This document shows, piece after piece, positions 1 through 5,215 of a stretch of 5,215 bases of DNA. The translations under genes were made by a program, and so were the position numbers. Numbering within the stretch: the first letter of the stretch is position 1; every line of letters starts with the position of its first letter. The notes under the pieces are model-generated. The model did no database searches. It was given only the letters and a program-made list of their open reading frames with translations, and was not told where the DNA came from. Source of the stretch: an uncultured Bacilli bacterium (GTDB taxonomy: Bacteria; Bacillota_I; Bacilli_A; RF39; UBA660); assembly GCA_948874605.1 (NCBI GenBank), contig CAQRXS010000085.1, forward strand, positions 1-5,215, given 5' to 3'.

Positions 1-429
1 TAGTAGTTTTTTGTTACTAAAAAGGAATGAATATGCGTTATATAACTCTCCTATTGTAGCATATGCTACTTGTTCTATCATTTCATATCCTGTTAAATCC
101 AATCTATCAATTCTTTTTTGATTAATTAAAAATTCTTCATCAGTTATATTAAAGTCTTTTCCTCTTAATCCAAATGATGCCATACAATATTTAATTAATA
201 TATGTGCTAAATCATCTTTTTGAAGTATCATTGCTTTTTTACGAGCATTATTTGAACTTGAAATGTATAAATATTTATTTTCATCTGGTTTTTTACCTTT
301 AAAAACTGTTTCATCATCAAATAAGACATATTTTATTGCCATAATAGCATTATTATATCCTTGACTCTCTTTAGTTGCATAGAAAATGTCATCAAGTTCA
401 CTTGTTCTACATGTTTGTAAATCTCTCAT
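1..429 (-). CDS. Unrecognised protein, N-terminal 143 residues (3' end off the window)
   Basis: An open frame of 143 codons starts with ATG at 429 and runs without a stop to base 1, so the C-terminus is missing. The start is supported by AGGTGA at 434-439, a few bases upstream, and by the position just after the stop of the U32 gene (20-base gap). The protein begins MRDLQTCRTSELDDIFYATK. It looks soluble and mixed alpha/beta: no signal peptide and no membrane segment in the visible part, several charged stretches (for example GKKPDENKYLYISSS near residues 44-59) and a helical C-terminal part of what is visible (GYEMIEQVAYATIGELYNAY). I do not recognise the family and assign no function. It may be cotranscribed with the U32 gene or use its own promoter at 449-478. 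The coding status is secure; the identity is open. Confidence 0.8.
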   Translation of the reverse strand, partial: MRDLQTCRTSELDDIFYATKESQGYNNAIMAIKYVLFDDETVFKGKKPDENKYLYISSSNNARKKAMILQKDDLAHILIKYCMASFGLRGKDFNITDEEFLINQKRIDRLDLTGYEMIEQVAYATIGELYNAYSFLFSNKKLL

Positions 430-448
430 AATTTCACCTACTATGTTT

Positions 449-478
449 ATTATAACATATCTTTTACTTTATTGATAA
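449..478 (-). promoter_or_regulatory. Predicted sigma-A-type promoter overlapping the U32 stop codon
   Basis: On the minus strand TATAAT (454-449) is preceded by TG one base upstream, giving the extended -10 TGTTATAAT. TTATCA (478-473), matching TTGACA at 4 of 6 bases, lies 18 bases further upstream. The stop codon of the U32 gene (TAA, 452-450) is inside the -10 box. Transcription would start near 441-443, leaving a leader of only about 13 bases that just holds the AGGTGA site of the next gene. The boxes are seen directly; their use is inferred, and AT-rich DNA produces TATAAT by chance more often than average. Confidence 0.5.
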
Positions 479-2639
479 TGCTTTGAGTTTGTGAAATGTT
501 TTCGTTTAGTAATTCAATTCTATAAGTTCCAAAATTTTTAAGTTTACTTTTGTTTTCGAGTAGATTTATTGGCTTATGTTGGAAAATATGTGTGTAGTCA
601 TTTTCGAATAATACAAGGAATTTTTCACCTTTAGTGTTAACTAACTCTGTTTTTTCATTTTGAATATTAAATATATTATTTTTTATAATCATACATTCTG
701 GAGTTCCGTATACAATGATTTCACTATCTTTTTTATTTTTTATTTGGCTTAAATCGTATGGTGTTAGCTCAACACTTAATGTAATACTGGTTGAACCCAA
801 TTTGTTTAATTCATTAATTGTGTAATCATTTGCAACATTTAAATAATAATCTGTTCTAATTGTATTGAATTTTGAATATTTTAGAACTGAGCCGAATTCA
901 GTACATAGAAGACGTTCATTTGTATATTCTTTGTGTTTTATATTTACTCTTTTTAATCTAAGAAATATGTTTTTATATTCTTTGTACTTATTATATAGTT
1001 CTTCACTTGTTGTATAAATTATGTCTATTTTATTTGCTAAGGCTATTTTTAGTTGGTCTTCTGTACGTGTTAAAATGCTTATTTTTTTGTTGTTATCTAT
1101 TTTAACTATTGGTTCTGGAACAATAATGTTCTTCTCACTTGTTTTTTGACCTTTTCTTAATTCTGTTAGTTTTTCTGTGGAATTTCTTCGAAGTTCGTTT
1201 AATTCTTTTATACTTATAAAGATATTTTTATCCATTTGTATGTCAATATTTTTAGCTACAAAGGGAGTTGATCCTAATTTATTTAATTGTTCTTTGATAC
1301 GTGATTCTTCGATACTAGAAGTTTTGGCTTGTTCAACGATTTTTCCTTCAATAATTATATTGTTTACATTGTCAGTTATTTCTAATTTTAATTTATTACC
1401 GATTTTAGCTGTTATAGAAATAGTGATTGGAATTTTCTTTTCTTGAATATTATTTAATTCTTTATTTAATTCAACATCAATTGTTTTTAGGACTTTACTT
1501 CCAAGTAAATCTTTTATCATTATTCTTTCTTTATTGTCTAATTGACAAATATTTTCTTTTTTTACTTCTGAAACAAGTGAACCTTTTTCATTGTATAAGA
1601 AGTTAATAAACATTCCACTGCTTGTTTTATCAAAGCGAATAGCATCTTCTTGGTGAATATTTTCGGTTAATTTAATTGTTATTCTTTTATTGTTTACTCC
1701 AATTACTGTACCAATTGGAATACCTTGATGGTTTGATGTTCTTTTATTTATAATATTTTCTTCATTAAATAAGTATCCACTAGTGAATTCACGATTATAT
1801 GTTTTTAATAGTTTTGTTTTATCTTCTTCTGTATAAGTGATTGGTTCGTTATTATAATAGCAATCTATTAATTTTCTAAATGTTTTTGTAACGATAGCAA
1901 CATATTCTTTACTTTTCATACGACCTTCTATTTTTAAAGAGTCTATGTTGGCATCTAATATTTCTTTTAAATTATTTAATGTGTTTAAACTTTTTGTACT
2001 TAGTAAATAGCCTGAATCTTTTATTTCTCCGTTTTTTAATAGCGAATATGGTAATCTACATGCTCCTGCACACATTCCTTTATTTGCACTTCTACCACCA
2101 TTTAAAGCACTAAATAGACAATTGCCTGAATAGCATATGCATAATGCACCATATACAAAAACTTCTTTTTCGATATCAACATTTATACTTGTTATTTCTT
2201 CTAATGAAGATTCTCTGTCAAAAACAACTCTTGTACAGCCGATTTTTTTGTAAAAATTTATTCCCGATTCGTTATGATTATGTGCTTGTGTTGATACATG
2301 TATTTCTAAGTCTGGTATTATTTTTCTTGTTAAGGCTATTAAACCTGTGTCTTGCATAATAACAGCATCGACTCCGTTTGTATGAAGAAAATTAAGGTAT
2401 TCTATTACTTCACTTATCTCATTATTATATATCATAGTATTAACAGTAACATATATTTTTACACCATATAAATGGCATAGCTTTATAGCTTCACACATTT
2501 CTTCTTGATCAAAGTTATTAGAGTATGCACGTGCACCAAATTTTTTACCACCTAGGTATACTGCATCTGCTCCATTATGTATTGCAGCATATAAACATTC
2601 TTTGTTTCCTACTGGTATTAATAATTCCACTTTTTTCAT
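450..2639 (-). CDS. U32-family protein with DUF3656 domain, RlhA-like rRNA hydroxylation factor
   Basis: This 729-residue protein belongs to the peptidase U32 family. Despite the name, characterised members (RlhA, TrhP, UbiU/UbiV) act with iron-sulfur clusters in hydroxylation. The closest architecture is E. coli RlhA, which makes 5-hydroxycytidine in 23S rRNA. The N-terminal half is the U32 TIM-barrel-like domain: ELLIPVGN (5-12), GADAVYLGG (23-31), then the signature EVFVYGALCICYSGNCLFS (159-177) followed by GMCAGACR (188-195). C167, C174, C190 and C194 are the probable cluster ligands. NREFTSGY (282-289) is also typical. A DUF3656 region spans about 385-500 with LNKLGSTPF (452-460) and ELNELRR. 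Residues 515-729 form a second U32-like part (VYGTPECM 643-650) lacking the usual cysteines. I chose the ATG at 2639, not the in-frame ATG at 2666, because GGTGAT sits 6 bases before it and the protein then begins MKKVELLIPVG like its relatives. Exact substrate (rRNA or tRNA) is inferred. Confidence 0.9.
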   Translation of the reverse strand: MKKVELLIPVGNKECLYAAIHNGADAVYLGGKKFGARAYSNNFDQEEMCEAIKLCHLYGVKIYVTVNTMIYNNEISEVIEYLNFLHTNGVDAVIMQDTGLIALTRKIIPDLEIHVSTQAHNHNESGINFYKKIGCTRVVFDRESSLEEITSINVDIEKEVFVYGALCICYSGNCLFSALNGGRSANKGMCAGACRLPYSLLKNGEIKDSGYLLSTKSLNTLNNLKEILDANIDSLKIEGRMKSKEYVAIVTKTFRKLIDCYYNNEPITYTEEDKTKLLKTYNREFTSGYLFNEENIINKRTSNHQGIPIGTVIGVNNKRITIKLTENIHQEDAIRFDKTSSGMFINFLYNEKGSLVSEVKKENICQLDNKERIMIKDLLGSKVLKTIDVELNKELNNIQEKKIPITISITAKIGNKLKLEITDNVNNIIIEGKIVEQAKTSSIEESRIKEQLNKLGSTPFVAKNIDIQMDKNIFISIKELNELRRNSTEKLTELRKGQKTSEKNIIVPEPIVKIDNNKKISILTRTEDQLKIALANKIDIIYTTSEELYNKYKEYKNIFLRLKRVNIKHKEYTNERLLCTEFGSVLKYSKFNTIRTDYYLNVANDYTINELNKLGSTSITLSVELTPYDLSQIKNKKDSEIIVYGTPECMIIKNNIFNIQNEKTELVNTKGEKFLVLFENDYTHIFQHKPINLLENKSKLKNFGTYRIELLNENISQTQSIINKVKDML

Positions 2640-2645
2640 TTGTAA

Positions 2646-2651
2646 ATCACC
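2646..2651 (-). promoter_or_regulatory. Ribosome binding site that sets the U32 start
   Basis: GGTGAT on the minus strand lies 6 bases before the ATG at 2639. The alternative in-frame ATG at 2666 lies within the terminator T-run, has no such site, and would add nine residues not seen at the N-terminus of U32 proteins. This decides the start. Confidence 0.75.
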
Positions 2652-2657
2652 AAAAAT

Positions 2658-2686
2658 ATTATACAAAAAAAGTAGCTTATTGGCTA
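2658..2686 (-). promoter_or_regulatory. Possible promoter for the U32 gene, nested in the terminator
   Basis: A perfect TATAAT (2663-2658) follows directly after the T-run of the terminator. At a spacing of 17 bases upstream is TAGCCA (2686-2681), which matches TTGACA at 4 of 6 and lies inside the terminator stem and loop. The expected transcript start is near 2650-2651, leaving a leader of about 12 bases that begins at or in the GGTGAT ribosome binding site. The -10 is clear, the -35 weak; the TG preceding the -10 is one base out of register for an extended -10. Confidence 0.4.
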
Positions 2687-2690
2687 CTTT
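2665..2690 (-). terminator. Rho-independent terminator overlapping the end of the 110-residue gene
   Basis: On the minus strand AAAGTAGC (2690-2683), loop CAATAA (2682-2677) and GCTACTTT (2676-2669) form a perfect 8-base-pair stem followed by more T residues, seven Ts in a row in total (2671-2665). The stop codon TAA (2679-2677) of the 110-residue gene is in the loop and the stem encodes its last serines. Only three of the eight pairs are G-C, so efficiency may be partial. On the plus strand the T-run is broken by C residues, so it points to the minus strand. Confidence 0.75.
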
Positions 2691-3009
2691 CTTCTTCTAA
2701 TTTTTTTATTTGTTCAGCTAGTTCTTGTTTATATCCAGGAACGTTATCTATAGCTGTTGATACTATTTCTAAATATGCTAGTTTTTTATATGTATCTGAA
2801 TTTTCACTAACCTTTTTTACAACATCTTGATTATCTTTTTTATATGTAGATAGAAAAATTATATCTTCTGGATCTAAATCATAATCAGGAGTAACTCCAA
2901 TTGCATAGAAATATTTTTTATCATTTTCTTCTTCAAGTTTCCCTAAATCGTGTATTAAAAGATATCTTCCACCGTTAGATAATGTTATAACCCTTTTTTC
3001 TTCCATCAT
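2677..3009 (-). CDS. Small acidic soluble protein of unknown function (110 residues)
   Basis: The protein begins MMEEKRVITLSNGGRYLLIH, a beta-hairpin-like start, continues with KKYFYAIGV (31-39) and DPEDIIFLS (46-54), and ends in a charged helix (KQELAEQIKKLEEESSQ, from about residue 94). It has no signal peptide, membrane segment or cysteine. The strand pattern is loosely reminiscent of the small Firmicute DUF1292 (YrzB-like) proteins, but I regard this as a weak resemblance, not an identification. Its ATG at 3009 overlaps the TGA of the 485-residue gene as ATGA. GGAGG at 3023-3019, inside the last codons of that gene, is 9 bases before this ATG and 12 before the ATG at 3006, so the first is preferred. 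Tight coupling suggests that it is made together with, and may work with, the membrane protein. A terminator closes the unit at its 3' end. Confidence 0.85.
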   Translation of the reverse strand: MMEEKRVITLSNGGRYLLIHDLGKLEEENDKKYFYAIGVTPDYDLDPEDIIFLSTYKKDNQDVVKKVSENSDTYKKLAYLEIVSTAIDNVPGYKQELAEQIKKLEEESSQ

Positions 3010-4463
3010 ATTGCTTTTCCTCCGTTTTTTATATCTTTAATTCCTTTTAACATTTCTTCCATTAGTTCTTCCATTATTAATAGTTGTTCTTTTTGTTGTT
3101 GTTTTAAATTGTTTAATTGAATCATAGTTGTTTGGTATTCAGGTGTACCAGGAACTAAATTTTGTAAGCTTAAATTTACAACTGCAATTCTTTTTTCAAT
3201 TTCACGATACTGCTCAATATTTATACCAGCTTCTTCAAAGTAGTAATCAAATTCAGGAGGAATTACTGATTTTTGACTTTGAACAGGTGCAGGAGTTGAT
3301 TCTGGAGTTGAGATTGGATTTTGTGGAGATTGTCTGCCAGGTTGTTGTGACTCTTGAGTGCTTGGTTGTGGTGTAGGTACAGGTGGCGTTTGTTGTCTTG
3401 TTGGTTGTTCTATTTCAGGTTCATCGTCATCTTTTTCTATTTTTGGTCCATATAGAAAACTATTTATTTTTTCTCTTAAGAAATTTATTGGTTTTCTTAT
3501 TCCTTTAGCTATTGCTACTCCACCTAGAATTGCTCCACCTGTGACTAAAGCTGCTATTGGTGAAGAATATACTAGGAATCCTGCGCCACTTACTAATAGT
3601 GCACCTACTGCTCCTGTTTTTATTTTTTGCCAATTTGAACCACTTTTAAAGAAGTTAGCGAATGAAGTTAACCCAGCTCCTATCTTTTGTCCAAGTGGTG
3701 TTTTTTCGAGATCATCAGACTCTCTTACTGTTAATTCGTCATCGTCATTAATGCGATTATTTCTTCTTTGAGGTTGATTATTTGCTTGACTTTGTCCTCT
3801 ATTTTGACCTGGCCATAATATTCTTAAATGTTCTTCACGAATGTAATCTAAATAGTATTCAGAATGAAAGTTTTCGTTTATTGAATTATTTATTTTGAAA
3901 TCTATTTGTTCATGAGGATATGGTTCACGACCTATTCCGTTAGGATTTTGAGTTGGTTTAATATTATGATTATTATAGAAGTCAGAAAGATATTGTTCAT
4001 ATTGTTCTGGTGTTTCGCTCATTAACTTAGGTCTAGGAATATCATCTAATTCGCCATTTATATTTATTTGTTTATATTTTGACTTGAATTGATATATTTG
4101 AGCTGGTAATTCGATACCTAATAGTGCCTCAAATTTTTCAGCTTCTTCAGCAATTTTGCCAATATCTTCTTTTCTTATGTATAATTTGACTTTAGTCTGT
4201 GCATTATTCTCTTTAATGGTTACCCCAGGAATTTCGTAAGTTTCTTCTAATGCAAAAGTGTTAAATTCTAGGTAGCTTTTTAAATTGTTTATTGCATTAT
4301 ATTTATCTTGATCATCTTCTTTTATGAAAGCTGTATTGTTTCCACTTACATCAATGACATTTCCTGAAAGTTGCGATTCGATTTGACCACTTTCTAAAAT
4401 TTTATCTCTTTGTTTATCTATATTTTCTAAGAATTTTTGATTTAGTTTTCTTCCTGTACTCAT
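3006..4463 (-). CDS. Unrecognised multidomain membrane-hairpin protein (485 residues)
   Basis: I do not recognise this family. In order it has: a soluble N-terminal region (about 1-215) with mixed alpha/beta character and no signal peptide; a polar low-complexity stretch rich in Q, N, R and D (218-252); an amphipathic segment (LGQKIGAGLTSFANFFKSG, 257-275); a glycine- and alanine-rich hydrophobic pair (about 283-299 and 302-319) with a Ser-Ser-Pro turn and GxxxG-like spacing; an acidic then Pro/Gln/Ser/Thr-rich linker (345-403); and a helical, Gln/Glu-rich C-terminus (about 412-476) that may form a coiled coil. Lysines and arginines flank both sides of the hydrophobic pair, so by the positive-inside rule both ends should be cytoplasmic, the pair forming a membrane hairpin. 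Start ATG at 4463 follows GGGAAGTGA. The stop TGA overlaps the next ATG. A scaffold or membrane-anchoring role fits the layout but is only a guess. Confidence 0.88.
   Translation of the reverse strand: MSTGRKLNQKFLENIDKQRDKILESGQIESQLSGNVIDVSGNNTAFIKEDDQDKYNAINNLKSYLEFNTFALEETYEIPGVTIKENNAQTKVKLYIRKEDIGKIAEEAEKFEALLGIELPAQIYQFKSKYKQININGELDDIPRPKLMSETPEQYEQYLSDFYNNHNIKPTQNPNGIGREPYPHEQIDFKINNSINENFHSEYYLDYIREEHLRILWPGQNRGQSQANNQPQRRNNRINDDDELTVRESDDLEKTPLGQKIGAGLTSFANFFKSGSNWQKIKTGAVGALLVSGAGFLVYSSPIAALVTGGAILGGVAIAKGIRKPINFLREKINSFLYGPKIEKDDDEPEIEQPTRQQTPPVPTPQPSTQESQQPGRQSPQNPISTPESTPAPVQSQKSVIPPEFDYYFEEAGINIEQYREIEKRIAVVNLSLQNLVPGTPEYQTTMIQLNNLKQQQKEQLLIMEELMEEMLKGIKDIKNGGKAI
3019..3023 (-). 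promoter_or_regulatory. GGAGG ribosome binding site inside the upstream coding sequence
   Basis: A full GGAGG lies within the Gly-Gly-Lys codons near the end of the 485-residue gene and 9 bases before the ATG at 3009 of the 110-residue gene. With the ATGA stop/start overlap this is the usual arrangement for translational coupling, and it is the strongest Shine-Dalgarno match in the window. Confidence 0.75.
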
Positions 4464-4488
4464 ATTTTCACTTCCCTTTTTCTAAATT

Positions 4489-4517
4489 ATTATAACATAT
4501 TATTTTGTTTTTGATAA
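4489..4517 (-). promoter_or_regulatory. Predicted extended -10 promoter for the 485-residue gene
   Basis: On the minus strand TTATCA (4517-4512) and TATAAT (4494-4489) are 17 bases apart, and TG stands one base before the -10 (TGTTATAAT). The TAA stop of the upstream membrane-protein gene (4492-4490) is inside the -10. Transcription would start near 4482, giving a leader of about 20 bases that contains GGGAAGTGA before the ATG at 4463. This is the best-formed promoter in the window: 6/6 in the -10, 4/6 in the -35, ideal spacing and an extended -10. Activity is inferred. Confidence 0.55.
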
Positions 4518-5215
4518 GCTTTTAGCCAATCATAGTCTTTGTTTGGCAATATTTTAGCAAATACTTGATTAGCTTCTTTTTTAAATGTAAGAGTTTTATC
4601 TTTTAATTTGATTAGACACTCTTTTCCTGTAGTTTTATAGTAGTTTACGTCACTTGTCTTTATAGCCATATAGACAACATTAAAATAGATAACATTTAGA
4701 AAAACATGAAAATATCCGTTAGCTACCCAAGTTAAATAACAAGCACCTTCATTTGTGTAAACTTTATCAAAACTATTACTTATTCCTAATGAATATTTTA
4801 ATTCTTCAAATTTTTCAATACATTCAGGATTATTATTTATTTCTTTTATGTCGTCTTTTTCTTTTTTGTTTTTGTTTGCTGTTAATGAAAATATATTTTT
4901 TATACTTTTATTAATAAAGAAAATAAATATAATATTGGTTACGTTAATTATTTTTATGTAATCTTTTAAAAATGTTGAAAATCCTATAAGTGTACAAAGG
5001 CCTAGCAAACATATGATAAGATGATTAATATTTTGTGATATAAATTTAGAATTTCTTTGATTTTTTTTCTCTAATTTATGTTTTACTGTATGCATGTATA
5101 TTTCAAAGTCATTTATGTAATTTTCTGGTGTGAAATTTTTTATGTTTTCTAGTCTTTTCTCTTTTATTATTTCATTTAATATTGGAAGTGAATCCAATTT
5201 TAAATATAATTCATC
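4490..5215 (-). CDS. Small two-segment membrane protein of unknown function, 5' end off the window
   Basis: The frame is open from the right edge to TAA at 4492-4490, 241 visible residues. A TTG at 5197 could be read as a start, but no ribosome binding site precedes it and the frame stays open above it (residues DELYLK), so I treat the gene as 5'-partial. In visible numbering there is a charged helical N-terminal part (1-60), two hydrophobic segments (about 65-83, LIICLLGLCTLIGF, and about 87-102, NIIFIFFI) joined by a short loop, a lysine-rich linker (113-128) and a C-terminal domain of about 95 residues. That domain has alternating hydrophobic strands (YFHVFLNVIYFNVVYMAI, 168-185), then SDVNYYKTTGKE, KDKTLTFKKEANQVFAKIL and a final KDYDWLKAY helix. 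This resembles a bacterial PH-like fold in pattern only; the family is not recognised. The linker and both soluble parts are probably cytoplasmic. Confidence 0.82.
   Translation of the reverse strand, partial: DELYLKLDSLPILNEIIKEKRLENIKNFTPENYINDFEIYMHTVKHKLEKKNQRNSKFISQNINHLIICLLGLCTLIGFSTFLKDYIKIINVTNIIFIFFINKSIKNIFSLTANKNKKEKDDIKEINNNPECIEKFEELKYSLGISNSFDKVYTNEGACYLTWVANGYFHVFLNVIYFNVVYMAIKTSDVNYYKTTGKECLIKLKDKTLTFKKEANQVFAKILPNKDYDWLKAYQKQNNML

Noticed and set aside
1177..1446. Plus-strand open frame of 89 codons
   Set aside because: It is antisense to the conserved DUF3656 region of the U32 gene. The similar frame at 2144-2359 is antisense to its cysteine signature and is rejected for the same reason.
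450..2639. Protease or collagenase function for the U32 protein
   Set aside because: The label is historical. The conserved cysteines and characterised relatives (RlhA, TrhP, UbiU/UbiV) support iron-sulfur-dependent hydroxylation, and no protease catalytic motif is visible.
2640..2666. Nine-residue N-terminal extension of the U32 protein from an ATG at 2666
   Set aside because: That ATG lies in the T-run of the terminator, has no ribosome binding site, and would not be on a transcript begun at the nested promoter. GGTGAT points to the ATG at 2639.
2525..2830. Plus-strand open frame of 101 codons with hydrophobic stretches
   Set aside because: It crosses the start of the U32 gene, the terminator and the end of the 110-residue gene, all well supported on the minus strand. 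The hydrophobicity is what antisense of AT-rich Lys/Glu codons gives.
3006..3008. TGA read as tryptophan (Mycoplasma-type code), considered because of the extreme AT content
   Set aside because: The TGA ends the 485-residue gene exactly at the ATGA overlap with the next gene, and the tryptophans in these proteins are encoded by TGG.
3128..3376. Plus-strand open frame of 82 codons, leucine- and glutamine-rich
   Set aside because: It mirrors the Gln/Glu-rich C-terminal coding part of the 485-residue gene; a compositional shadow without start signals.
3358..3771. Plus-strand open frame of 137 codons rich in Gly, Pro and Ser
   Set aside because: It is antisense to the hairpin and proline-rich region of the 485-residue gene, whose repetitive codons create an open frame on the other strand. 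It has no plausible ribosome binding site or promoter seen, and the minus-strand gene has a clear domain layout.
5195..5197. TTG at 5197 as the start of the membrane-protein gene
   Set aside because: No Shine-Dalgarno sequence precedes it and the same frame remains open to the window edge, so the true start probably lies outside.

Overview
The window is strongly AT-rich and every supported gene is on the minus strand, so it reads from right (5215) to left (1). TGA is used as a stop and tryptophan is encoded by TGG, so the standard bacterial code applies, not the Mycoplasma code. AT-rich codons, Shine-Dalgarno sites such as GGAGG and AGGTGA, very short intergenic gaps and a long U32 protein with a DUF3656 domain suggest a low-GC Firmicute (Bacilli, Clostridia or an uncultured relative with a compact genome). 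This assignment is an inference; there is no rRNA or other taxonomic marker.

Layout in the direction of transcription: (1) the 3' part of a gene for a small membrane protein with two membrane segments and a C-terminal soluble domain (4490-5215, start outside the window); (2) a 485-residue protein with a glycine-rich membrane hairpin, a proline-rich linker and a helical C-terminus (3006-4463); (3) a 110-residue acidic soluble protein (2677-3009) whose ATG overlaps the previous stop as ATGA; (4) an intrinsic terminator whose loop contains the stop codon of gene 3; (5) a 729-residue U32-family protein of the RlhA (23S rRNA hydroxylation) type (450-2639); (6) the 5' part of an unrecognised gene (1-429, end outside the window).

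Only the U32 protein can be named. The two middle proteins look like a translationally coupled pair, and the membrane gene upstream may belong with them. The junctions hold a repeated arrangement: before three of the genes a perfect TATAAT box lies on or just after the stop codon of the preceding gene. In two of these it is a TGnTATAAT extended -10 inside an identical 14-base stretch, preceded by the same TTATCA -35-like hexamer. The genes may therefore be transcribed from separate, very short-leader promoters although they are packed like an operon. There is no gene-free stretch over 300 bases. No tRNA, rRNA, CRISPR, insertion sequence or riboswitch was seen.
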